Notes under the pieces: generated by a model | Seen by the model: the letters and a program-made list of their open reading frames with translations, nothing else | What the model was told of the DNA's origin: nothing | Databases searched by the model: none | In this document: positions 22,501 to 34,554 of the stretch, piece by piece | How the letters are laid out: each line of letters opens with the position of its first letter | Position numbering within the stretch: position 1 is the first letter of the stretch | From: Bactrocera neohumeralis | Lineage: Eukaryota > Arthropoda > Insecta > Diptera > Tephritidae | Assembly: GCF_024586455.1 (NCBI RefSeq) | Contig: NC_065920.1 | Span: 70,588,821-70,652,820 of the forward strand | Reading direction: 5' to 3' | DNA length: 64,000 nucleotides | Translations under genes and position numbers: made by a program

Positions 22501-24395
22501 CTAATACTAGTAACTCTACTGGTTAGTTTACTTAATCCATAGATATGACTGTGGTAGGATAAATTCCTCAAGCTCCAGGCTTAACATAGAGAAACGTCAC
22601 ATGAAACAGTCATTTAAAGAGAAACATATTTCATTATTATTACTATTAGGCATTGTCACCAAGTTCATATTTCTATACAAACTTTTGTCCATATCTACCT
22701 AAATATGTATATAGTACATACATATCTATCAAAGCCCGTTCTCCACACAAAAATCAGCATACATATTTTATGCCGTAACATAATGTCGCTGTCAAATTGC
22801 TGCCACTGATTTGAATCATAAGCTAAACTCGCATAATAAATAACATTTTTCCCGACAGTGAAAAGCAAATTTCCGATTACTTATAAACCATAAAATCCCA
22901 AAGTCAGTGTTGGTGACAATAGAAAATAAAACTGAAAAGGATTTGGCAATAAAAAGTAAAAGTAGGAGAAGAAAACCAAAATATCTGTATAGCCCTTTCC
23001 ATAAGGGTTGAACGAAATGAAGCGTGGCTAAAGATAAGTGTAGTAAAAGCTTGGTAAAATAGAGCAGAAAGAGAATATGAAAATAGTATTGAAAGTAAAG
23101 CCAGCAGAAATACTTCAGAAGAAATGGAAGGAAAAATCGCAGGCCTGCAAATAAGTGTTGCACAATACAAAAGCTGTTTGATAAACGTTTGCGACAACGT
23201 GGGCAAGAAAAGGCTTAATCCATTAACACTTCATACAAAATGTGTATTTATTAAATACAAAGAAATATTATAGAGGAAATTATGATAAAAGTGAATATAT
23301 TAGTGGTACAAAAACTTTTGATCTTAAGAAAAATTCATTGATATATTTGCAAAGCGACACTAAAAAGAGCTATAGAAGCAAATTAGTGGTACATGGCCTA
23401 CCTTTAGGCGCACATAGCATTTTCGTATTTTCTATTCATGTTATTTCCTATCTTTATTTCTCTTTATTGGCGTAGACAGCGCTTACGCGGTTATACATAT
23501 TTCCTATTCTACACATAAGTATAATTCCTTATTACCATTTATTTGTCATTAATAAACGGCTGTAATGTTTATAGCGGTCAGCAAAGCTGGCGGCTTAACC
23601 TTCGTTCTTTGATGGTTTAAATATGTGCCAGGATATATCCAGATTAATGTGTGGCGTGATATTTACTTGTTGTAATGTGAACTAGTTGTCATATGTGGGT
23701 GCAGGCGTAAAGGTTTTGTTGGAAGGCCAGTCGGTTGTTTATGACCATGCTTTTGCCTAAGTACGAATATAATGAGCGCTGGCATAAGCTGAAAGTCGAA
23801 TTTAATCTTATACATATGTAATCTGTATATGTATACACATTATGTATTATGGAATCGGTATATTGTTTTTTTGTACGGACATTTTTGGCAGATTAAATTG
23901 GGGGTTTACTTAATATGGCAATAATCATTTAAAATCATAAAAAAGTTAGCATTGTAACTGTACTCAACTTTTGCATATATGCGAGGGCTTGTTTTGGTCA
24001 ATCTGTTGGCAGCTAACAGTACGTAGACATTTAAGATGACACATGGGTTTACCAAACTTTTTCATACTACTACGTCTAATTGTAGGTAATAATTTATTCT
24101 GCGATTTCGTAAATTATTTATATAAACTTATAGTAAGCCTAAATGTAGTCAACGTTTTATAGAAAATGTTCTGAATATTGGGCTTTTGGCAAAAATGTAC
24201 AGCATATGTAACATTTTGGGACATACATACTTACATTTAAATTTATTAAAACTCTTTCTACTCCTTAATGTATGTAATGTTTATGCTAAAAATTAAAAAG
24301 CTAAAGCAGCTTCGAAATCGGGAAATGACAGTGCAAAAAGTTGACTATACTGAATATTCTCGGACTGATGGAATATTTTCTTCTTTTACACAACT
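22501..24395. other. Non-coding, no gene seen
   Basis: No supported gene. Two overlapping minus-strand hydrophobic frames (22816-23206) mirror an A/G-rich plus strand and look spurious. A degenerate CCTAAATGTAGTCAACGTT motif near 24137 resembles the recurrent motif at 24451. Confidence 0.4.
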
Positions 24396-25935
24396 TAATA
24401 AATACTAATCCCGAAACTTTGAGACCAAAAAATTTAAAAATACTTCTGACACCTAAATGTAGGCAATGCTTCATACTAAAATTGAAATATAAAACTAAAC
24501 TTGATTTTCGAAATCGATATTTCTGAGGTGAAAGTTAACGGTTCTAAAAATTTTGGCACTAATTGAAAATTAATTAATACACTGAGACAAAAAAGTACCC
24601 GGAAATTGCAAGTAAAACGCAAAATATTTTTTTCGGTTCGGTTTATGTGTACATATGTATGTGTAAGTGACATATGCATAATATAAAATTGGTGTTTAAT
24701 CCCGAAATTTGTGGATTGAAAATTGAAATATCGAAAATTTTCTCAAGTCATTGAACTTACAAGAACATTGAACTAACTAAAACAAGATTTGGAGTATACT
24801 CGTACATGAGCTTAATCCTTAAATTTTTTTGATTGAAAACTGAAATACCGAAATTTATCGCAGCAGATGGAAATTTTGTTTTGTATTTAGTTTTTTCTTA
24901 TTATTATTGTATGTCATATGTGTATATAATTATTAAAAGCTAATCAAGAAATTTCAATTCCCGCAGCACCGAACATTTTCGGGACTAATTGAAATTTTAT
25001 TTTTTATTGTTTTAAATTTCCGTTTTTTTACATGAACGTAAAAAATATTAAACGTTAATCCCAAAATTTCGGGATTGAAAATTGTCAATAACGAAAACTT
25101 GCGGAACTAATTGAAATTTCATATATATATTTTTGCTTTTAATTTTCGTTTTATAAATATGAAAGACCTATACCGTATAACTTATAAACGATGAATCCCA
25201 AAATCTCAGTACCGAAACTTTTCGGGATTAATTGAAATTAAATTTTCAACTGTTTTTATTTGCAAGTTATTTATATAAAAGGTTAATACCGAAATTTCAG
25301 TATTTGAAACTGACAATACTGAAAATTTTCGGGATTATTGTTATTATACTTTTATTACTTTAATTTTCAGTTCCTTTATATGAATTATTAATTCATGTAA
25401 TGAAAAGCTAATCCCGAAATTTCGGGATCCAAGATTGGGAGCACCGAAAGTTTTTGAGCTAATGACATTTTATATTTATATTTTCGCTTTTAATTTTCAT
25501 GTTATTATGTATAACATACATATAAAAGGTAAATCCCGAAATTTTGGAATATTATAATATGAAGATTAATTAATTGCAATTCCGAAATTTCGGGATCAAA
25601 AAAATCAGTACAGGAAATGGGATTAATGAAATTTTATATTATATGCCTGTTTGATTTAATTTTATGTATGTTGTATGTACATAAGTATGTACATATGTAT
25701 GTACATATGTGTAGTTAAAAGTGGTTGATCCCGAATCGAAAATTTACTATATCGTAAAATTTCGCGAGTGATGCGAGTTCTATACGGCGAGTCCCGAAAT
25801 TTCGGGATCGTTAATATTCGGGACTACTTACAATGTTTTTTCTAAATATATGATAAGCTTAATTAAATAAAGTTATTTCAAATAGCCCCGAAAATTTGCG
25901 ATCCCGAAATTTCGGGACTTAGTGAAATGATGTTT
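24396..25935. repeat. Tandem array, unit about 120 bp, palindromic core
   Basis: Degenerate units of about 100-130 bp contain TAATCCCGAAATTTCGGGAT, then an ATTGAAAATTGAAATACCG segment, TTTTCGGGACTAATTGAAAT and a T-rich spacer with TTTTAATTTTCGTT. The 16-bp core TCCCGAAATTTCGGGA is its own reverse complement and is intact at 25412-25427, 25792-25807 and 25902-25917. Altered cores lie near 24406, 24702, 24818, 24947, 25057, 25191, 25290, 25533, 25580 and 25727. Core conservation increases towards the right end. Confidence 0.85.
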
Positions 25936-27844
25936 CTAATAAATAAAAGTAATGTTTGAACTAGTTAAAGAGCCAGCTTCATTCACGTTTTCTAATTTTC
26001 ATTTATTGTAAAAATTTATATACTTTAAACTATTTGCCAAAAAGTAGCGAACTTTATGAAAAAGTTGGCTGATTTTTATGATACTTATTACTCATACGCA
26101 ACGGCCGTCATTATACTTGATACATAAAGGTCAACAAACTTTTTCATACTCTACGCAATTTTTTTCATAAAAATTTTTTTGAAACTTCCTTTTCTTTAAA
26201 TATGTAAATTTTTGCATATTAAAATTTCTTTGCAGACCTTTGGTTAATTTTCTTCATTTTATTTGTTTTTTTTTTCAAATGTTAATAAGCAGTCAAACAT
26301 TTGTCAACAAAATTATGTTCATTAGCACTAATTATTTGGAATTTTATTAATAAAACAAATTCCGATGAACTTGAATTTCCAAGCAAGAGGCAACCGCCCA
26401 CATTTGCGTCTGCTTCATAGCATTCAAGCCGCTGCTACAACTCGCTCAAGCACGAATGAGGTCGTAGTAAACAACACACCCACACACTGATAGCAACCAA
26501 ATTATGCTTCGCGCAAGTGGCCAACAATTAAAATCCAATCAATCAGCGTCATCATAAACGCCCACACCACGCCTGCGAGGTGACCGATTTCGAAAAATTA
26601 TTTCAAAGTGTTTGCGAAGCGCTCAAGCACTGCACCGAGTGGCAGTCAAAGGCGAAAATGGAAGTTAAAAGAGTCGTCGAGCAAAATATTATTTTCCAAT
26701 TGTTTGCATTGCAGGTCACTTCGTGCGCACAAAAGAGCCATAACGGCCCGCAAAATGTCTGGAAATGTCTATAAATGTTTCCTAAGTACGTATGTATGTG
26801 CGTGTAACGGTAAGTGTCTGCTGCCGTCGGTGCGAACGCGTCGAGTAGGCGCTAATTAATGATACGCATGTAATAAATTTATTGATTTCAAGTGAAATTC
26901 CGGCAGCGCCCACCTAAGAGCAACAGAAAACAGGAATAACAACATTGAAGACACAAACAACAACAACAATATATTGCGACGACGGACAAGCAGTAAGTCC
27001 AATTAGCTTGTACATCTGCCACTTCGTACATTAATATCCACTCATACGCAACGGCCGTCAACCAGCATAACTGAGTGCGCTTGTATGTATGAGTGTATGT
27101 ATGAATGTATTAATGTGCGTGTGTATGTATATATGTGTGTTTGTCCTTGCATTACGGCTAATGAAAGGCCAACCATTATGTAGTTGTGCGCACTTATACA
27201 TACCGGTATATGCTTGAACGCCTAGAAGCATACATCATTGATTATGTTGAGTGCGTTTGCGTGTGCTTGTGCGTCTGTATATATGTATGTCTGTGCTTAG
27301 CAAGAATATTGTGCCTCCAGTCTTTGCCTTTGAATAGAGATCACTCGGGCAGCAATTACATTCCATCAAGCCAGCTCGGCTCGTCCGCCTAGCTGTCCAG
27401 CCGTTGTGCAAAGGCTGAAGTAGTTAGCAGCAAAACAAGCCTAGCAGCCAAGCTGTTGCGGTGAGTGTGCAAACAAACCAAGAACAAGCGAAATTGTTGC
27501 TTGCAGCTGTGCAGGGCATTACTTTTGCTCTGGCACTAACGAAGGGCATTCAATTATGTGTTTGTGTGTGCAGTTGTTGTGCCTTAAGTTGGCGCAATAT
27601 ATGCATACATAAACAAATATACCGTTATAAAAGCTGATTTATGCGTCGGTTAGCATAATTTTTTTGTGAATATAAAATAAATAAATAATTAAAAATAGAG
27701 ATTTCAAACTTTTGCAAAAATAAAAAATCTTATTATAACAGTGTTGCCACATATTTTTAAAAATTTTATAAAAGCAAGAAAAATATTAAGTAAGACTGTT
27801 TTTCCGGATTTCTTATAGCATTAAAGTGTAAAAAAGATATTTAT
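25936..27844. other. Unique-looking non-coding DNA with a TGTA microsatellite
   Basis: GC-richer than its neighbours at 26380-27560. A degenerate GTATGT microsatellite lies around 27080-27160. An exact 21-mer (ACTCATACGCAACGGCCGTCA) occurs at 26090-26110 and 27040-27060. Short open frames at 26580-26859 have no domain I recognise. Confidence 0.4.
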
Positions 27845-28230
27845 GTTGATTTCAATCGGACAGTTTGCAAGACAGCTATATGCTATGGTCGTCCGATCTG
27901 AACAATATGCTCGGAGGTCATAGCATTTCTTAGAATAGTAAGCCGTGCCAAATTTGGTGAAGATTTCTCCACAAACAAAAAAGTTTTCCATACAAAAACT
28001 TGATTCCGATTGTTCAATTTGTATGGCCGCTATATGCTATAGCGGTTCGATATTAGTGATTCTCACAAATAAGCAGCCTATTGAAGAGGAAGGAACGTGT
28101 GCAAAATTTCAAATTGATATCACAATAACTGTAGGACGTGTGTATGCGAACACGTCTAAATCGACTGAGGTCGTCATACTATGAATTTATTTATACTTAA
28201 GAGGATCTCTGAAATTTCTTCTTGTGTGCT
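27845..28230 (-). repeat. DINE-1/INE-1-like repeat (Helentron-related), minus orientation
   Basis: Contains the family landmarks in reverse order: GACAGCTATATGCTATGGTC, GTCCGATCTGAACAAT, AAGTTTTCCATACAAAAACT, TTGTATGGCCGCTATATGCT, ACGTGTGCAAAATTTCA and AAATCGACTGAGGTCGTCAT. The hairpin end is not preserved. GTGTTGCCAC-containing direct repeats lie on both sides (about 27740 and 28278). Naming as DINE-1/INE-1-like is by remembered consensus. Confidence 0.6.
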
Positions 28231-28479
28231 AGAAAATAAATAATATACAGTGTTCATGGTATAAACATACCTATACCAGTGTTGCCACCTATTTCTAATA
28301 ATTAAATTAAACATTTTCGTGGTATACCTGAAGAAGTTGAACAGTTGACAGCGGTCACAAAATTTTATTTTTTATTCTAAAACTAAATATATGGTGTTAC
28401 CTTACTATATTATTATGTTATGACTATGCTAGTATAACATTATTTGCCAAAAAATATTCAATAACAACGTACACATATG

Positions 28480-29765
28480 CAAAATATGAGGTACGAGGCT
28501 CTCGGTTGATTGCCTATGCAGAGGATGTGATACTCATGATCAAAAGAAATTTCTTGAGCAGCGAGTGTACGAACTTACTCAAGGATACCTCAGCAACGTA
28601 ACGAACCGGTCGACTGCCAGTAGCCTTGTCATAAAACCAAGTAAAACCAAACTGTTTCTCTTCACTAGAAGCTATAAGCGGTAGCTCTACAGAGATATCT
28701 TTCATCTCTGAATGAATGAGGAAACTTTACCTTCAGCTTGCAGATACAAGGACGTATTTAGGAATGATCTAAGATAGAAAACTTTCTTGTAGAAGTCTTA
28801 TATCGAGAAGAAATGGAAGCGGAAGTAATTAATTTCTACTGCAGTAGAGGAAATATTGGCGAAAGGTGGAGTCTTTCACCGTAAGTATTTTAGTGATTCT
28901 ACGACATCGTAGCTAAGACCATTGTGTACTTCGGGTCTTTGTGTGGAAATCGTAATAAACTAGATACAACTGCTCAAGCTTATCAGCATAGGTGGTGCTC
29001 TAAAATTACACCAAACATGACACTTGACGTAATTTTAAACATAGTTCCCATTGGCATAACTAAAATGTGTACAGAAACAAAAGATTTAATTATGTGACTG
29101 AACACTTTTCTCGCACGCTCTGATTTCATACCGCACTATTTGGTAAAACTTCGTTGACGAAAAAAGCTCTGGCGGTCTTATTCTTACCATCACACCTGCA
29201 AAAAATTTTGGAAAAAAACTAACTCAAGGAGAGAGGCAGTGAACTGCTTTAGGCATGATTCAAAACTTCTGTGAAAGGTTGGTGCGGATGTCTACTGTTG
29301 GGAAATATCAACGAATACTTATGTTCTAACTACTCCAACTGCAACCAAAGTACCAGTCTTCTTTCGAGAGGTGACTGCCCACAGCGAGCTCGAGAAAAAA
29401 AGTATAACCTCACTATCATTGGCATCTGGGTATTTTTAGATAATACATATTTGTGTAGCAGACCATAGTGGAATCACAGGGAACTGTAAAGCTGCTGAGT
29501 TCACAAAGAAGGTTACGTGTGCCTCTTGTCATTTAGAACGGGAACGGGTCGAAACTTTGTTTTACACTTGCAGGTTTCCATGGGTAGCTATCTATCTATC
29601 TGGGTAGCTAAGCCTAGCCCCAGCTGGGAGAACGGTTTACCAGTGCGGTCGCAAGATCTTTCAGACCCAAAATAAGTCGCAAGAGAGCAAGTGAGATTTT
29701 TACTTTCAGCAAGGCTATGCTTTCTCTTCATGCAGAGATTATAAAGATACCGAATTATGTATAGT
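28480..29765 (+). pseudogene. LINE (R1/LOA-like) RT and RNase H relic
   Basis: The plus strand reads ARLIAYAEDVILMIKRNFLS near 28500-28560, matching the RT catalytic box (YADD, here YAED). About 1 kb later HSGITGNCKAAEFTKKVTCA (about 29470-29520) matches a LINE RNase H domain (PGHSGI.GN..ADE..). A short cysteine-rich ending (ETLFYTCRFPW) follows, like the LINE C-terminal zinc region. Many stops and frameshifts. The altered YADD box alone would block activity. Confidence 0.75.
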
Positions 29766-29774
29766 TAAATTTAA

Positions 29775-30840
29775 ATAATAAATGGCACGTAAAAAGTAAT
29801 GAGTAAGTAGTAATGAATAATAATAATAATAAACAATGTTTATTTAGAAATATGTGGCTACTAATGAACATTAGTATTTAATAATGATAACGAGTAACAA
29901 ATAATGAATAATGAGTAATGAATAAAGAGTTACTTCTAAGTAATAACTGATGATTAATTAATAGTAATATATATTGGATAATGAATATTAGATAATGAAC
30001 GACCAGTAAGTAATGAGTAATGCATAATGGGATATTGGTAATGGGTAATGGATCATTAATTATGAGTAATGAGTAATAAGTAATAAATAATGCTTGATAG
30101 TATATGAGTAATAGGTAATTAATAATTAACTACTAGTAAGTAGTGATGAGTAATGTGTAATTAATTATGAGTAATGAATAATAAGTAATTGTATTGTAAT
30201 GAGTAATAAGTAATCTTAATGAGATATGAGTAATGGGTAATGAATAATTAACTACTAGTAGGTATTGATGAGTAGTGGATAAAGAGTTATGTGTAAAGAG
30301 TTATAAGAAATGAATAATGGGATATGAGTAGTGGGTAATCAATAACTAACTCCTAGGAAGTCCTAGAATATGTGTAATGGGTAGTGGTAGTAACTATGAA
30401 TAATTAACTACTAGTAAGTAATGATGAGTAATGGACAATTAATTAAAACTAGTGAGCAATAAGTAATGCTTACTAAATAAAGAATAATGGGATATAAGTA
30501 ATGGGTAATGAATAATTAATAACTATTAAGTAATGATTAGTAATGGATAATTAACTATGCGTAATGAGTTAAAATAATCCTTAATGGTATATGAGTAATA
30601 GGTAATGAACAATTAACTACAAATAAGTAATTATAAGTAATGGATAATTAGTTGTGAGTAATGAGTAACGAATGACAAATAATTCATAATAGGATATGAA
30701 TAATTGGTAATGAATAATAAATTAAAAACTGTTAAGTAAGGATATGTAATACATAAAGATTCATGTGTAATGGGTAATGAGTAATAAGTAATGAATAATA
30801 AATAATGCATAACGAGATTGATAATGGGAAATTTTAAAAG
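29775..30840. repeat. Degenerate TAATGAG/TAATGGA tandem array, about 1.06 kb
   Basis: Built almost wholly of short words such as AGTAATGAGTAATAAGTAAT. A longer period of roughly 110-120 bp is visible from recurring GGGATATGAGTAATGGGTAA and TTAACTACTAGTAAGTAATG blocks. No gene lies within it. Confidence 0.85.
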
Positions 30841-31430
30841 TAATTACTGAAAAATGCATAGAAACTAAATTTCCACTAACGGCAAAACAAAATCATAACT
30901 CCATAAAGTCTGAATACGGGATTCTATTATCAATTATTATATAATTAATTATATTATTTACCAATTATGACTTTATATCATCATACCATTGTTTAAATTT
31001 TTGTAGAAACATGCATAGAAATGTTGGTATATACACCACTATACACACATTATTATATTCCAAACATTTATCAAGGGACTTGCCAACCGCTTGACCTATA
31101 TTGGCTGGTCATAAATCAAAGTCCTCGAAATTCGATATTTAAATTAGCCATGCGATGCTTAACCTTGCATGTAAAAGCTATTTTGCTTTACGATCTCCAT
31201 TTCCCCTGCTACAGTTGTTATTGAATATGAACAATTTTTAGATATTTTTTTACTTTTTTTGTTTTCAATTCAAGCTAGAAAAGTGAGTTGAGTTTCTGTG
31301 AGAGTGTTTTTATTTTTGGATACTCAGAGCATCGAAAAAAGAGTATAAGGTTTCAATTATATTAATGTTATATTAGAAATTGTATGCATATATAAATATA
31401 TATACTTAACCTATTTTATAGGAGCACATA
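30841..31430. other. Non-coding, AT-rich
   Basis: No gene seen. A short open frame at 31021-31224 has no recognisable domain. Confidence 0.4.
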
Positions 31431-33080
31431 CAGTGTGCGACAAAACTAAAGCACGGAATCTGCCTTGTCGGTATTTAACTGGATAAAATCATAAATTAGG
31501 CATTACGTGATGTTTTATTGATTTGTATTATTAGTTCATGTATTCTTCTTTTAAAATTAGTAGAAATTAAACAAATTAACTTATTAAAAAAATATATAAA
31601 ATACCATATATGAAAAACTCCAAAAATTTGGTGCGACAAAACAAAAGCACGAAATGGTTTTATGATTGAAAAATTTATGTCTTTCAATATTTGGTTGCGT
31701 ATCCCTTATTTTTCAATACAGTTGCACATCGGGTAGGCATGGACTCAATTAATTTATTTGATATGTCCCAGGAAATGCTTTTCCATGCTACCTTCACTTG
31801 AATGTATAAAACGGCCTTATTTTTACAATTCTCAAGTCTGATTTTTCGATCTACAATTTACCATTGGTTCTCTATGGGATTGAGATCAGGTGATTGTGCG
31901 AGTCGCTTCAAAATCTCATTCCCGTTATCAACAAACCACTGTTTTACACAAATAGCAGTGTGTTTCTGGTCGTTGTCATGTTGATAACTCCATTTTAAAG
32001 CCATTTCTTCTGCAACATGTGGCAGCATTAATATTCTGAGAACTATTTTTATGCTTATATTTGTCCATTATACTGTTTATATGACGAATTTATCCTATTG
32101 CATTCCCTGGAAAACAACCCCACACTAGTACATTGTCTCCACCATGTTTCACCGCGCTTGTTTTATAACGTTGATTTAGGCGTTGTCCCTTCGGTCTGCC
32201 TACCAGCTTCAGCCCATCTCAATCTTTGATATTAAACTTCGATTCGCCAGAAAAAAGTACAGTTTGCCATTTGGTAATCGCTCAATTTATGTGCATCCTC
32301 ATAAATTCCAATCACGCCAGTCTGTTCTTTAAATAAATAATACGGCGTTTTTGCAATAACTTGCTACAGGTAGCATGAAAATTCCCCATGGACAGCTCGA
32401 CGTTGTATGGATCTCTGTAATATATTTAACCGTAATTGTCTTACAATAGATATTGCCGATATAAAAGGGTAATTTTTTATTGCCCGAATGACTCCCTTAT
32501 CCTCTCGTTCGGTTGCTCTCCACTATGCGCTGTAACCAAAGAGCTTGATTTGCCAAATCAGCTAAACGTTCGGGAAACATTAGGATGATTTATTCCAAAC
32601 TTTTTTGCAATAGTCATAACCGATTCTCTTTTCTTAAAATCCTTAACAAATTTTTTTCTAAAATGAACAGAATACTTATTTCGAGCCATTGAAATATCTT
32701 TCTCTTTAACATACAACCAACCGTACTGAATGACGAACTGCAACTGAATATGCATTAATATTTTTCTAATTAGGTAATAACTACACATATCCAACATTTT
32801 TGATCATTAAAAACCGTTTGACAAACAATTAATGTGCAATTAATGTAAATTCTTAGTTATGTGCTTTTGTTTTGTCGCACCAAATTTTTGGAGTTTTTCA
32901 TATATGGTATTTTATATAATATTTTAGTAAGTTAATTTGTTTAATTTTTACTAATTTTAAAAGAAGAATACATGAACTAATAATACAAATCAATAAAACA
33001 TCACGTAATGCCTACTTTATGATTTTATTCGGTTAAATACCGACAAGGCAGATTCCGTGCTTTAGTTTTGTCGCACACTG
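31431..33080 (-). mobile_element. Complete Tc1-family element, 1650 bp, IR/DR type
   Basis: The element starts CAGTGTGCGACAAAACTAAA and ends with the inverted copy; TA flanks both sides (31429-31430, 33081-33082). The inverted repeats are about 225 bp long. Each contains two direct-repeat sites: an outer GTGCGACAAAACTAAAGCAC (31435 on; right copy about 33057-33076) and an inner GTGCGACAAAACAAAAGCAC (31631-31650; right copy 32861-32880). This is the IR/DR layout of elements such as Minos, S, Paris, Bari and Sleeping Beauty. Copies of the inverted repeat are nearly identical, suggesting recent insertion. The transposase inside is broken. Confidence 0.93.
31684..32689 (-). pseudogene. Tc1-family (DD34E) transposase, near full length, inactivated
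   Basis: Starts MARNKYSVHFRKKFVKDFKK at 32689 and continues into a paired helix-turn-helix DNA-binding region (ESVMTIAKKFGINHPNVSRT). The catalytic domain shows VLFSGESKFNIKD, then KHGGDNVLVWGCFPGNA, HDNDQKHTAICVKQWF and LAQSPDLNPIENQW, ending KNKGYATKY at 31684. The span of about 335 codons is normal for Tc1 transposases. The second D and final E are 34 residues apart. The first catalytic aspartate is changed: the usual SDESKF reads SGESKF. There are stops after NIKD and after IENQW, and at least one frameshift. The encoded enzyme would bind the direct repeats of the element's own ends. Confidence 0.92.
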
Positions 33081-33082
33081 TA

Positions 33083-34554
33083 TATTGATGTTTACAATTT
33101 CTCACAATACGAAGGCAGGTCGGCCTCATTTATACTTGGCAGCGAAGGCAATTATGTACATATTATATATATGTATGTATGTAAATTATTTGATATATAT
33201 GTACGTTTGGTATTATGATTTCATGCCCTAAAATGTTTTTCCTACGAGGTACACTGAACTTTTGTCAATTCGCCAGCATTAGAATTTTGGCTTCGAGCGG
33301 CTTGGTTGGTTTGTGGATTATGTAAAATATATTATAATTTTTATTTCTAGGTATGTCTGTATGTAGTATATATAACCAATGCATACAACAGTGGACTCAC
33401 ATTGCCACACACTGAAGGTTATTCATATGAATCACTCAAATGTTACGTATACGCCATGGTATGCATTGCATTTCGTAAGCATTGTTAATATTTGCAATTT
33501 GATAGTGTTTTATTAACTTTAATCACTAAACACAACTAACGAGTCAGTACAAATATTTGTTGACGATGTTCTGAAGTATACTAAACGCTTCCAGTAGCCT
33601 GACCTTTAATGAAGACATGCCCATACAGAAGTGAAATTTCCTAAAAAGTTCAATAATTTATAAAACATACTCTTTAAATAATTTTTAGCACAAATTGACA
33701 GCACCTTTCACACAATACCACCAAATTATGTAATGCTTGCCATCAATGATTTATATACAAACACATACACACACTCAAACTCACATAAATATTCATACCC
33801 TCACTGAGTTATTGTCTCACGCGGTGGCATAAACAATTAAAATGCCAAGCAATAAACTTTTTAAATACATTTAATCGCCCGCAATTGTTGCCATTACACA
33901 TAAAATGAGTGAAATTTATTTAATTTTTCAATTTATGGAGTCAAGTGCGTTCGACACGCGTACAAGCCGAGCGCCGGCAACAACATATGTAAGTGCCATA
34001 TTTCAAAAGATAACCGATAAACAGCACTTAAATAATTTATTTGCAACAAACAGGAGCAATTGCAAACACATTAAATTAATACGTATTGCATAAAAGCTTT
34101 AACAGCCTGCAAGTATGCAATAAAATTGACAAACAATGAATTTAAAAATAGTATATTGAAAATGTGTGCGCAAATAAATATTAATGGCAGACAACGTGCC
34201 ATTTTAATAACAAATCAAATTACACACGATTTTATGTGTATTTCGCACCAGCATTCGGTTATCACATATACGCGCCAAAATGTATGCTTTAATATTTAAT
34301 AAAAGCTGACGCTAATTGTGCTTAATTAAGTGACATATCGCGGCATAGAATGACCGCTGTGAGCGCACAGCTAAAATCAGCTGCGTATAAACACTTTCGT
34401 TAAACGCCTGAATGTAGGCTAACGAAATATGGCTGTCACAGAAATTGTAGCGAAATAATAGTTTGAATGAAAAACTGGACAGTTAGATAAAATAAAAAAT
34501 ATAAATGATTATGAAATAAAGCCTTATATAAAATGAAACATAAATAAAATGCAA
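33083..34554. other. Unique-looking non-coding DNA
   Basis: No gene seen. The 19-mer ATGTTACGTATACGCCATG near 33440 also occurs near 15498. A 62-codon frame at 33905-34093 is unsupported. Confidence 0.4.

Noticed and set aside
22816..23206. Two overlapping hydrophobic minus-strand ORFs
   Set aside because: Composition of an A/G-rich plus strand gives L/F-rich translations; no domain or splice support.
20276..25935. Tandem arrays considered as a CRISPR array
   Set aside because: Units are diverged throughout, spacers are related to one another, there are no cas genes, and the genome is eukaryotic.
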